A stretch of 64,000 nt of DNA, taken from NCBI RefSeq assembly GCF_003001695.1, contig NZ_PVYX01000001.1, positions 1,674,001 through 1,738,000 on the forward strand, written 5' to 3'. Each line of letters begins with the position of its first letter. Within the stretch, counting starts at the first letter, position 1. The stretch comes from Flagellimonas meridianipacifica. Its GTDB lineage: Bacteria > Bacteroidota > Bacteroidia > Flavobacteriales > Flavobacteriaceae. The position numbers and the translations under genes were made by a program. The notes under the pieces were generated by a model, which saw only the letters and a program-made list of their open reading frames with translations, ran no database searches and was not told the DNA's origin. This document shows positions 44,795 to 52,180 of the stretch, in pieces.

Positions 44795-45244
44795 TTAAAA
44801 TCGCCGTATCAGTAGCACCCCTGCCACCAAAAACGCCACGCCCAATAAACGCTGCCAATTAATCTGCTTAACAGGTAATCCCAATAAGCCATAATGGTCC
44901 AATACCAAGGAAACCGCCATTTGTCCTGCCACGACCAGAACAAAGGTCAAAGCCACACCTAGGCGTGGAGCAAGAATAATGACCGCGGCCACATAAAAGG
45001 CGCCGAGAATTCCAGCTAACCAGACCACTGGCGAAACTGTTTTGGTTTGTTCCATGGTGGAAAAGTCGAATTTCAAAAACAACAGGTAAACCAACAGGCC
45101 TAAAGTGCCTATCAAAAACGAGGCGAAAGCCGCAAAAATGGGTTGATGCACCGATTTGCCCAGTTGAACGTTCAAACCTGCCTGCAATGGAAGTACAGCC
45201 CCAGCTACTATAGCAAGGGCTATGAAAGCTAATTGTGTCTTCAT
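44795..45244 (-). CDS. YdcZ-type DMT family transporter
   Basis: 149 residues with five hydrophobic helices: LAFIALAIVAGAVLPLQAGLN, FAAFASFLIGTLGLLVYLLF, VWLAGILGAFYVAAVII, LGVALTFVLVVAGQMAVSLVL and LLGVAFLVAGVLLI. This is the DUF606/YdcZ half-size transporter family of the DMT superfamily, which probably dimerises. It overlaps the DoxX gene stop by one base and is last in the tyrosinase-SCO-DoxX operon. Substrate unknown. Confidence 0.85.
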   Translation of the reverse strand: MKTQLAFIALAIVAGAVLPLQAGLNVQLGKSVHQPIFAAFASFLIGTLGLLVYLLFLKFDFSTMEQTKTVSPVVWLAGILGAFYVAAVIILAPRLGVALTFVLVVAGQMAVSLVLDHYGLLGLPVKQINWQRLLGVAFLVAGVLLIRRF

Positions 45245-45675
45245 TATCCTTTCGTTTTAAATAGTTGATGATCCAATGAAAACTTTCCAGCTCCTAGATA
45301 TGCTATAATTCCAAATACAATGGAGTATATTAAGGGTACATCCTGCACCTTGGCTGGGTCAGAAATATGTACTATCAGCAGTCCACTTAAAGTAATGGAC
45401 AGTACAGCCAAGGCAGCGAATCTGGTAAATAGTCCCAATATGACCAATACGGCACAAATAACATTGGCGAATACGGCATAGTAGGCCGAGAATGTGGACC
45501 CAAGACCCATAGGGTCGGGGATATGCTGCAACGTTCCTTGAAAGTCCAGTAATTTAGGAAGCCCGTGGGTACGAAGTAAAGCAAAAGCGGAAAGGACCCT
45601 AAAAGTCAAAAGCCCAAGTCCTACTTGGTTCGCATTAATTTGGGTTTCCGTTACTCTCGATAATATACTTTTCAT
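45244..45675 (-). CDS. DoxX family membrane protein
   Basis: 143 residues with four TM helices. GLLTFRVLSAFALLRTHGLPKLLDF and the later VFANVICAVLVILGLFTRFAA are typical of DoxX/TQO_small proteins, some of which are subunits of quinone oxidoreductases. It lies one base after the SCO gene and overlaps the transporter gene. It may be a membrane redox partner in the copper-enzyme operon (inference). Confidence 0.87.
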   Translation of the reverse strand: MKSILSRVTETQINANQVGLGLLTFRVLSAFALLRTHGLPKLLDFQGTLQHIPDPMGLGSTFSAYYAVFANVICAVLVILGLFTRFAALAVLSITLSGLLIVHISDPAKVQDVPLIYSIVFGIIAYLGAGKFSLDHQLFKTKG

Positions 45676-45676
45676 T

Positions 45677-46306
45677 TTACATAGTTTTTAATAGCAATTC
45701 CATATCACTGATCATCCGTTGGGTATCTTCCAGTTCCAGACCATTATAATACCCCCGTATTCTTCGTTTGTCATCCAATAGCACAAAGGTACCATCGTGG
45801 ACCAGATTGCGTTGTCCCATAAAATCGTCATCATAAGCCATGACTTTGTAGCCTTTGGAGAGTTCAAATACTTCTCCTGGTTCACCAGTCAACAGCTTCC
45901 ATTGATTTCCGTCCACCTCATAGGAATTCGAATATGCGTTTAGAACCTCTGGGGTGTCATTCATCCCATCAATGCTATAGGAAAGAATCTGTATTCGGTG
46001 ATCGTTCTTGAAATGGTTTTGAACTTCTTGAAGATGCCTTGTCATTTTCGGACAGATTGAAGGGCAACTTGTGAAAAAGAAATCCACTACATGAATCTTC
46101 CCTTCAAGTTCATCTGATGAATACAGATTTGCATATTGACTTGTCAATGTGAATTCAGGGGCTTGATAATAAATCGTTTCTCCTGTGACGGGATGAACCG
46201 AGGTTTCACCAAGAATGGGAAGCATCCCTATTTCCTTGGATTCATAATTCTGACAACCCGCCAAAACCAGAAAGAGAAACAGCAGTATTGGCTTAAGCGT
46301 CTTCAT
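45677..46306 (-). CDS. SCO-family copper chaperone lipoprotein
   Basis: 209 residues. A lipoprotein signal has Cys in LVLAGCQNYES. A thioredoxin fold follows with the copper site FFFTSCPSICPKM (Cys-x3-Cys) and the third ligand His in NLVHDGTFVLLD. SCO proteins deliver copper to cytochrome oxidase CuA sites or act as thiol reductants. Its start lies 14 bases inside the tyrosinase gene, suggesting that it serves that enzyme rather than an oxidase. Confidence 0.92.
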   Translation of the reverse strand: MKTLKPILLFLFLVLAGCQNYESKEIGMLPILGETSVHPVTGETIYYQAPEFTLTSQYANLYSSDELEGKIHVVDFFFTSCPSICPKMTRHLQEVQNHFKNDHRIQILSYSIDGMNDTPEVLNAYSNSYEVDGNQWKLLTGEPGEVFELSKGYKVMAYDDDFMGQRNLVHDGTFVLLDDKRRIRGYYNGLELEDTQRMISDMELLLKTM

Positions 46307-47690
46307 AGTTAAGTTTGAGAGAGATATTCTCCAGTTTCAATATTTCATCTGGAATGTTCCTGTTGGGAAGCGGTACAGGTTGGAAGATGACCTCAATATT
46401 CTTTTCTTGCTCAATTGCCTCGGCAATCTCCTTTTCAATTTCAATCTGAAGGTGAACGCCATTCTGCAATAGAACACTATCCAAATCAAGAATGGGTAAA
46501 ATGGTAAAGGTTCCCGTGTATTTGCTCTGTCTCTCACCCTCCTTGTCATATTCAAAAAATACCCGTGCGCAATACGGTTGATAGGGTAGCTGGGCCCTTT
46601 CAAAATGCAGAATCACATGGGTACGCTCTTTATTGATAAATTCCTTGTAGATGGCATCCGTTTGCGATGTTTCCAGATTTAGTGGTGCGACACAATCTTG
46701 CGCCGAAGCATTCCTTTCCGGTTTGTCCGCTTCTTCATAGGGATTGCAATAGGTGGGATTTAAATCGAGGTCATTGAATCTATATCCTAAATCCTCGGTA
46801 TTCAATAAATCTTTGATTTTGAAATCCACCGGTGTTCCATTGCCATCGGTGGCAAAAAGTCTTTTTTCCAACCATTCTTCATCCTCTGGAAGCGTATTTT
46901 TTGGACTATAGGCTCTCCATGCGTCCCAAATTCGGTCGCAATTGCCGTGATGCGCGTAAAAAATAGGGTCAAATCCGGATTCAGTGAAGGTGGCCATTTG
47001 TCCTCCTATCCAATTATGGATGTTATTGTGGAAGGACTGTTCAGCCAAACCATCCAATTGGGCTTCGCCTCGTTTTTTAATGGCGGGATAGCCTCCAAAA
47101 GTTTTGTAATGCTCAGCTCGGAAACCTGCACCCACATTGATGAAGTCCTTTGGAAGTTCATTTTCAGGCCCAACCATTCGTGTCACATTGAACAAAGGGT
47201 TGCTTTCATTACCCCAATAATGGTCTGGGATATTGGGAGCTTTGGTCCAATCCCAATAGTGCAAGGCCAAAGTGGGCTCATTTACTGCCTTTTGGAGCTT
47301 TTGCTCCATGGACCAGAGGTATAGTCGGTGCCAAGGCCATACGTACCAATTGTAGTGAACTTGGTTGGCATAGATGCTTGTGGCACAAAAAGTGGCATGC
47401 AACATACCATGGGCCTGCCAACCAGATGGGTCCAATGGGGAAACCTCCGAACGTTTCTTTAGAATGTTGAGTGCATCTTTAAACAACTTGATTTCGGGGT
47501 CATCAGGTGCAAAGTCTGCAATGTTTTTTCTTACCGCCAGACTGTTGCTGTTTTTAGTCTGCGCTTTCTCCGTAGGTTTCGTCTGACAGGAACTGATGGA
47601 TGAGGTCGCCAAAGGTAAAGTGGAAAGTCCTATGGTGGACCAACCCATCGTTTTGAGGAAATCCCGTCGAGGGGATTTATTGGTTTTCAT
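46293..47690 (-). CDS. tyrosinase-family type-3 copper oxidase with Tat signal
   Basis: 465 residues. A twin-Arg leader, SPRRDFLKTMG, is followed by a lipobox-like SSISSCQ (Cys35), so it is exported folded and probably lipidated. The CuA ligands are His94 or His98, His112 and His121 in HYNWYVWPWHRLYLW. The CuB ligands are His221 and His225 in FHNNIHNWIGG, and His247 or His248 in DPIFYAHHGNCDRIW. The C-terminal 150 residues form a beta-rich shielding domain. It oxidises phenols or o-diphenols in the periplasm; the substrate and any melanin product are not shown. First gene of the SCO-DoxX-YdcZ operon. Confidence 0.92.
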   Translation of the reverse strand: MKTNKSPRRDFLKTMGWSTIGLSTLPLATSSISSCQTKPTEKAQTKNSNSLAVRKNIADFAPDDPEIKLFKDALNILKKRSEVSPLDPSGWQAHGMLHATFCATSIYANQVHYNWYVWPWHRLYLWSMEQKLQKAVNEPTLALHYWDWTKAPNIPDHYWGNESNPLFNVTRMVGPENELPKDFINVGAGFRAEHYKTFGGYPAIKKRGEAQLDGLAEQSFHNNIHNWIGGQMATFTESGFDPIFYAHHGNCDRIWDAWRAYSPKNTLPEDEEWLEKRLFATDGNGTPVDFKIKDLLNTEDLGYRFNDLDLNPTYCNPYEEADKPERNASAQDCVAPLNLETSQTDAIYKEFINKERTHVILHFERAQLPYQPYCARVFFEYDKEGERQSKYTGTFTILPILDLDSVLLQNGVHLQIEIEKEIAEAIEQEKNIEVIFQPVPLPNRNIPDEILKLENISLKLNYEDA

Positions 47691-47707
47691 GATTCTCGGA
47701 TTTTATT

Positions 47708-47734
47708 GGGCGGATAATGTTAGATTACCCGCCC
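47708..47734. terminator. terminator hairpin after the YceI gene
   Basis: GGGCGG (47708-47713) pairs with CCGCCC (47729-47734), and TAAT/ATTA pair inside, leaving loop GTTAG and one mismatch. On the minus strand it is followed by AATAAAAT. It probably ends the YceI transcript. Confidence 0.7.
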
Positions 47735-47744
47735 TAGTTTTGAT

Positions 47745-48269
47745 TTACTCTTGAATGAACTGCAAGTCCACTACCAATTTTACCTGCTCGGCAACCACAA
47801 CACTGCCAGCTTCGGTCACGGCACTCCAGACAAGGCCAAAGTCCTTTCGGTTGATGGTTCCTGTTATTTCAAAACCTGCTTTCGTTTGACCATAAGGGTC
47901 AACGGCAATACCGTTAAAATCAACATCCAATTCGATTTTTTTGGTGATATCACGAATGGTCAAATCCCCAATCATTTTTTCACCATCAAAAGAGGTTGAC
48001 TTGAAAGTCATTTCGGGGTAGGCTTCCGCATTGAAGAAATCATTTGACTTTAGGTGGTTGTCACGGTCTGTATTCTTCGTATTAATGCTCCCGATAGAAG
48101 CTACAAAATCAAAATTTGCATTTTTAAAATCATCTGATTCTGTAGCAACGGTTGCATTGAAATCTTCAAAGTGACCTGTTACGGTTGAAATCATCATGTG
48201 TTTTACCTTAAACCCTATTTCTGAATGGGCGGTATCCAAGTTCCATTTTGTTTTTACTGCTGTTTCCAT
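47745..48269 (-). CDS. YceI family protein
   Basis: 174 residues from the ATG at 48269. A six-residue extension from an upstream ATG at 48287 is less likely. The single YceI lipocalin-like domain starts TKWNLDTAHSEIGFKVKHMM and has FDFVASIGSINTKNTDRDNHLKS in the middle. YceI proteins bind polyisoprenoids. No signal peptide is seen here, so it would be cytosolic. It lies downstream of the amidohydrolase gene on the same strand, 39 bases away. Confidence 0.93.
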   Translation of the reverse strand: METAVKTKWNLDTAHSEIGFKVKHMMISTVTGHFEDFNATVATESDDFKNANFDFVASIGSINTKNTDRDNHLKSNDFFNAEAYPEMTFKSTSFDGEKMIGDLTIRDITKKIELDVDFNGIAVDPYGQTKAGFEITGTINRKDFGLVWSAVTEAGSVVVAEQVKLVVDLQFIQE

Positions 48270-48308
48270 AGTATTTAATTTTATCAATTGTTGTTATAAA
48301 GAATATAT

Positions 48309-50144
48309 TTAGCTCAAATACAGTTTTCTAAAGTCACCAGTACGATATAGAGGAGACCAGTCAGGAGCTACGTTAGGTAGTGGTGCTGGTGCGTACCTTT
48401 CAAAAGCATCATAAGCATGCACTACATTGCCATCAACTGCGGTAAGCTTGGCGTGCGTGCGAGGTATCAAGGCGTCTGGCACCTCCATAACATCTTGGTT
48501 GAGGATGGTGAAATCAGCCAATTGACCTTCTTTGATGGCACCTTTGCGACCTTCGTCCCCTGTAAACCAGGCAGAACCTGTGGTCCATAGTTTGATGGCT
48601 TCCTCTCTGGTTAAAATGTTGTCCTCTCCATACATCTGTCTTCCTCCCCTGGATTGACCTGTTGCCAACCAGTGAATGGAATACCAAGGGTTGTACGAAC
48701 TCACACGCGTAGCATCAGTTCCACCACCAACGGGAATACCCATTCGCAACATTTTCTTGATGGGTGGTGTCTGTGCCAATTTTGCCGCTCCATATCTTTT
48801 TACGAAGTCTTCGGCTTGGTACGCAATCCTGTTTTGAATTGCCACTCCCATATTAAGTTTAGCTATACGCTCTAAAGTTTTTTCAGAAAAAGTCTCGCCG
48901 TGATCTATAAAGGTTCCCTTAGGAAGCTTACCATCACCTGCAGCGGCTACTTCTTCATAAATATCCAGAAGTATCTCCGCTGATTCGTTATAGGTAATAT
49001 GTTGTCTCCAAGGCCAATTGTTCTCTGCCAAGAGCTTGTAAATAGGCGTTGCCACTTCTTTGACATTGGATTCTAGGTTCGGACGTTCTTGAGCAAAAAT
49101 TTCATAGTCATAAGCTGCCCATGCAATGTTCTCGCCTCCACCAATGAATTTGTACATATCATCACCATCACCTGGCTTTATCATGCTTATCCACTTCTTG
49201 TAGTCATCATATTCACGTCCACCAACCTGTGGAAATGTGTGAACACCTACTCTTACCGTGGATAAACCTTGTTTATGGACAGCACCTATCACATCATAGG
49301 CATCCGGATACTGCATACCGCCGCCACCAGCATCTGAAATGGAAGTAAGTCCAAGAACATTCATTTCATTCATGAAATGACGGGTGCCCAGTATTTGCTG
49401 TTCCTTCGATTTTGCAGGTAGTTTGGTCAGCGTTTTATACATAATCAAGCCAGAAGGAGCCGCTGTGATTATACCCGTGGCCCGACCATGTCTATCTTTT
49501 TCAATTCTTCCTTTGTAGTAAAGGTCGATGGGTTCGTTGTCATAGTTCAATACTTCTATTGCCTTTTTGTTCAGCATGCCATAGGCATAGAGATAAAAAA
49601 TGTAAACAGGATGGTTAGGGGCCACCTTGTTTATTTCTTCTAAAGTCGGCATGCGCTTCTCTTTGAATTGCTCCCAAGAAAAGCCACCAACAACTCTTAT
49701 CCATTGTCCTTTTGGAGTATGCTTTACCTCCTCAGCAAGCATGGCCAAGGCTTCCTCCACAGAAGTCACCCAATCCCATCTTAATTCTAAACCATAATGC
49801 AAACCTTCACGGACACCATGCGTGTGGGAATCATTTAAACCTGGAATTACCCTATGGTTTTTTGCATCAATGACTTTGGTATTTTTCCCTATTAATTCAG
49901 AGACTGCGCTATTCGAACCAACTCTATAATAGAGACCATCTTTAACAGCAAATGCTTCTGCTGAAGGTATGTTGGGGTCAATGGTGGTTACTTTGGCATT
50001 TCTTACCACTAAATCGGCGGACCCTTTAATCTGAGAAAATCCATTTCCAAATAAAGAGGGCATAACTAGGGTAGAGGCTCCGGCAGCAAGCGATCCTTTC
50101 AGAAAGTTTCTGCGATCCATATTGTTCTTATTATTTTTTTCCAT
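48309..50144 (-). CDS. Tat-exported YtcJ-like amidohydrolase
   Basis: 611 residues. A twin-Arg leader, DRRNFLKGSLAAGAS (about 10-25), indicates Tat export. It belongs to the amidohydrolase 3 (YtcJ-like) family: metal-binding HxH in VIPGLNDSHTHGVREG, the later FIDHGETFSE His, and the Asp in GGGTDATRVSS. The C-terminal beta domain closes with KEGQLADFTILNQD. The substrate is unknown. The downstream YceI and upstream YcaC-like and pirin genes share its strand and may be functionally linked. Confidence 0.9.
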   Translation of the reverse strand: MEKNNKNNMDRRNFLKGSLAAGASTLVMPSLFGNGFSQIKGSADLVVRNAKVTTIDPNIPSAEAFAVKDGLYYRVGSNSAVSELIGKNTKVIDAKNHRVIPGLNDSHTHGVREGLHYGLELRWDWVTSVEEALAMLAEEVKHTPKGQWIRVVGGFSWEQFKEKRMPTLEEINKVAPNHPVYIFYLYAYGMLNKKAIEVLNYDNEPIDLYYKGRIEKDRHGRATGIITAAPSGLIMYKTLTKLPAKSKEQQILGTRHFMNEMNVLGLTSISDAGGGGMQYPDAYDVIGAVHKQGLSTVRVGVHTFPQVGGREYDDYKKWISMIKPGDGDDMYKFIGGGENIAWAAYDYEIFAQERPNLESNVKEVATPIYKLLAENNWPWRQHITYNESAEILLDIYEEVAAAGDGKLPKGTFIDHGETFSEKTLERIAKLNMGVAIQNRIAYQAEDFVKRYGAAKLAQTPPIKKMLRMGIPVGGGTDATRVSSYNPWYSIHWLATGQSRGGRQMYGEDNILTREEAIKLWTTGSAWFTGDEGRKGAIKEGQLADFTILNQDVMEVPDALIPRTHAKLTAVDGNVVHAYDAFERYAPAPLPNVAPDWSPLYRTGDFRKLYLS

Positions 50145-50226
50145 GATGTGCTTTGATGATTATTATGCTTAATAAAGTGTTCGTTAGAATGATACTCGCG
50201 GGGATGATATCACGTGAATTAAATTC

Positions 50227-50258
50227 ACCCGCCGTCGACAAGACTTTCGACAGCGGGA
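50227..50258. terminator. terminator hairpin between YcaC-like and amidohydrolase genes
   Basis: CCCGCCGTCGA (50228-50238) pairs with TCGACAGCGGG (50247-50257) with one mismatch and an 8-base loop. It ends the YcaC-like transcript (minus strand), so the amidohydrolase gene needs its own promoter. Confidence 0.7.
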
Positions 50259-50264
50259 TATGAT

Positions 50265-51029
50265 TTAGTTTTTCTTTCCTGATCCTGCCTCACTAGCTTC
50301 TACACCGGTAAGCCATTTGCTCATGGTCTTTATGTAGTCAATTCCTAAACCGTAGGCACCTCCATATTTCTTAGAGATTTTTACTACTTCATTGTACTTA
50401 TCACTTCTAGCCCAGTCTCTGTGAATTTCAAGTAGATATTGAAGAGAGGTAATTGGCTTTACCCCAGCTTGAATCATGCGGGTTACGGCCATATCGTGTG
50501 CTTCTTGGGAAGTTCCGCCACTGGCATCTACCACGACATAAACATCATATCCATCTTCCAAAGCAGAAAGAGCGGCTGAAAGCGTACATACTTCTGTCCA
50601 AAGTCCAGCAATTACTAACTTAGGTCTATTAAAGTCATTAACTGCTTTTACCACTCGTTTATCCTCCCAAGAGTTCATTGTGGAGCGATCGATATAGTCT
50701 TCGCCGAAATATTCACGTATTTCAGGAAAAACAGGCCCGCTGAATGACTTTTCAGCTACCGTGGTCACTACTGTGGGTACTTCATACAGTTTAGCCGAAG
50801 CAGATAATAAGCCCAAGTTGTTACGAAGTTCTTCTATAGGTTGGGACTCTACTGCAAAGGCCATTTGGCTTTGGTGGTCAATTAACAATAAACTGTGATT
50901 GGTTGGATTCAGCAACTCTTTTGAAGCGTTCGCAGGATCGTTATTGGGATTGGGATTGTATTGGTCCCATTGTCCAAAAGTCACTGCGGACATTAATAAA
51001 GCTGCTACGGTCAATTTTAAGGTTTTCAT
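50265..51029 (-). CDS. exported isochorismatase-superfamily hydrolase (YcaC-like)
   Basis: 254 residues. A Sec signal peptide (about 1-19, MKTLKLTVAALLMSAVTFG) precedes an isochorismatase-like hydrolase domain: LLLIDHQSQMAF with the catalytic Asp, and GLWTEVCTLSAALSAL with the nucleophile Cys. Family members hydrolyse amides or ureido groups. Export is unusual for YcaC-type proteins but matches the Tat leader of the amidohydrolase gene downstream. Substrate unknown. Confidence 0.9.
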   Translation of the reverse strand: MKTLKLTVAALLMSAVTFGQWDQYNPNPNNDPANASKELLNPTNHSLLLIDHQSQMAFAVESQPIEELRNNLGLLSASAKLYEVPTVVTTVAEKSFSGPVFPEIREYFGEDYIDRSTMNSWEDKRVVKAVNDFNRPKLVIAGLWTEVCTLSAALSALEDGYDVYVVVDASGGTSQEAHDMAVTRMIQAGVKPITSLQYLLEIHRDWARSDKYNEVVKISKKYGGAYGLGIDYIKTMSKWLTGVEASEAGSGKKN

Positions 51030-51093
51030 TTTCTCAATTTTTAATATTGCCCTTTTGGGCGATTACACTTTTGTTTTGATTACTATTTAAAGA

Positions 51094-51117
51094 AGCGACC
51101 GGTTTTATCCGGTCGCT
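51094..51117. terminator. terminator hairpin after the pirin gene
   Basis: A perfect 9-bp stem, AGCGACCGG (51094-51102) with CCGGTCGCT (51109-51117), has a 6-base loop. On the minus strand it is followed by TCTTT, which ends the pirin transcript. Confidence 0.75.
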
Positions 51118-51129
51118 GTTATTTCAAGA

Positions 51130-52011
51130 TTAGTGGGTAAGGTCCATGGGTACTTCCATCAACAATACTTCGGCGTTGCTATCGGCTTTGATATCGAAGC
51201 TTTCTATATCCCAAAGACCAAACCCGTCTCTTTTTTCCAATTTTTGTCCATTAATGGTTACATCACCTTCAATGATAAAGGCATACACTCCATTTCCTGC
51301 TTTTTTGATATCGTAGGTAACTGCGGTATCCTTGTCTAGCCTTCCTAGGTGGAACCAAGCATCTTGGTGTATCCATACGCCTTCATCGTCGGCATTGGGT
51401 GAAAGAACTTGTTGCAGTTTGTTGTCACGCGCTCCTTCTTCAAGAGTGATTTGTTGATATCTGGGAGTTACACCTCTTTCGTTGGGCATTACCCATATTT
51501 GAAGAAACTTGACTTCCTTATCCTTATTAGCGTTCATCTCGCTATGCTGAATGCCCGTGCCAGCACTCATTACCTGAACATCACCTTGTTTTATGATTTC
51601 ACTTCTGCCAGTGCTATCCATATGTTTCAGGTCACCTTCCAAGGGAATGGATATAATTTCCATATCGCTATGCGGATGTTTCCCGAAGCCCATTCCAGCG
51701 GCTACTTTGTCATCATTAAGTACACGAAGTACTCCAAAGCTCATTCGCTCTGGATTGTAGTAGTTCGCAAAGCTGAAAGTATGTTTTGAATGAAGCCATC
51801 CGTGGTTCGCATCTCCACGGGTGTCGGCCTTGTGTAATACGGTGGTATTTGTTTTTGTTTCCATGTTATTAATGTGATTAAATCCTACTTGTTTGAAATT
51901 CGTTTTTTGAACTGAGGAAGAATTCGACGCTGCTTTGAGATAGTTGCCCACTCCAAGCGTGGCTAAAAGTCCTCCCCAAGACATGTTTTGAATAAACTCT
52001 TTTCGTTTCAT
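51130..52011 (-). CDS. pirin-family bicupin protein with N-terminal leader
   Basis: 293 residues from the ATG at 52011. Residues 50-293 are a complete pirin: VLHKADTRGDANHGWLHSKH, the metal site FGKHPHSDMEIIS, and GTGIQHSEMN. The first 49 residues contain KRKEFIQNMSWGGLLATLGVG, which looks like a weak Tat leader (Lys-Arg-Lys in place of twin Arg). Other pirins start at the equivalent of Met50 (51864), an alternative start here. Pirins are metal-dependent quercetinase-like or regulatory proteins. A sigma-54-type promoter lies just upstream, so the long form is plausible. Confidence 0.85.
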   Translation of the reverse strand: MKRKEFIQNMSWGGLLATLGVGNYLKAASNSSSVQKTNFKQVGFNHINNMETKTNTTVLHKADTRGDANHGWLHSKHTFSFANYYNPERMSFGVLRVLNDDKVAAGMGFGKHPHSDMEIISIPLEGDLKHMDSTGRSEIIKQGDVQVMSAGTGIQHSEMNANKDKEVKFLQIWVMPNERGVTPRYQQITLEEGARDNKLQQVLSPNADDEGVWIHQDAWFHLGRLDKDTAVTYDIKKAGNGVYAFIIEGDVTINGQKLEKRDGFGLWDIESFDIKADSNAEVLLMEVPMDLTH

Positions 52012-52037
52012 AATGATTTCGAATATGGCATTCTATA

Positions 52038-52054
52038 GTCCATTCCCGTGCCAA
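52038..52054 (-). promoter_or_regulatory. candidate sigma-54 promoter of the pirin gene
   Basis: On the minus strand TTGGCACG (52054-52047) fits the sigma-54 -24 element exactly. The -12 element at the right distance reads TGGA instead of TTGC. It lies 27 bases before the pirin ATG and beside the divergent sigma-54 activator gene. Confidence 0.5.
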
Positions 52055-52180
52055 AACATAAACCCCTTTGTTTACTGGGTCTAACAGGGAATTCGACAAA
52101 AAATGTTCTTCTCTTTTTATCGAATTTTCTCATATATGAGAAATATTAACGTATTTTTGGGAAGCCAATCTTTTACGATT

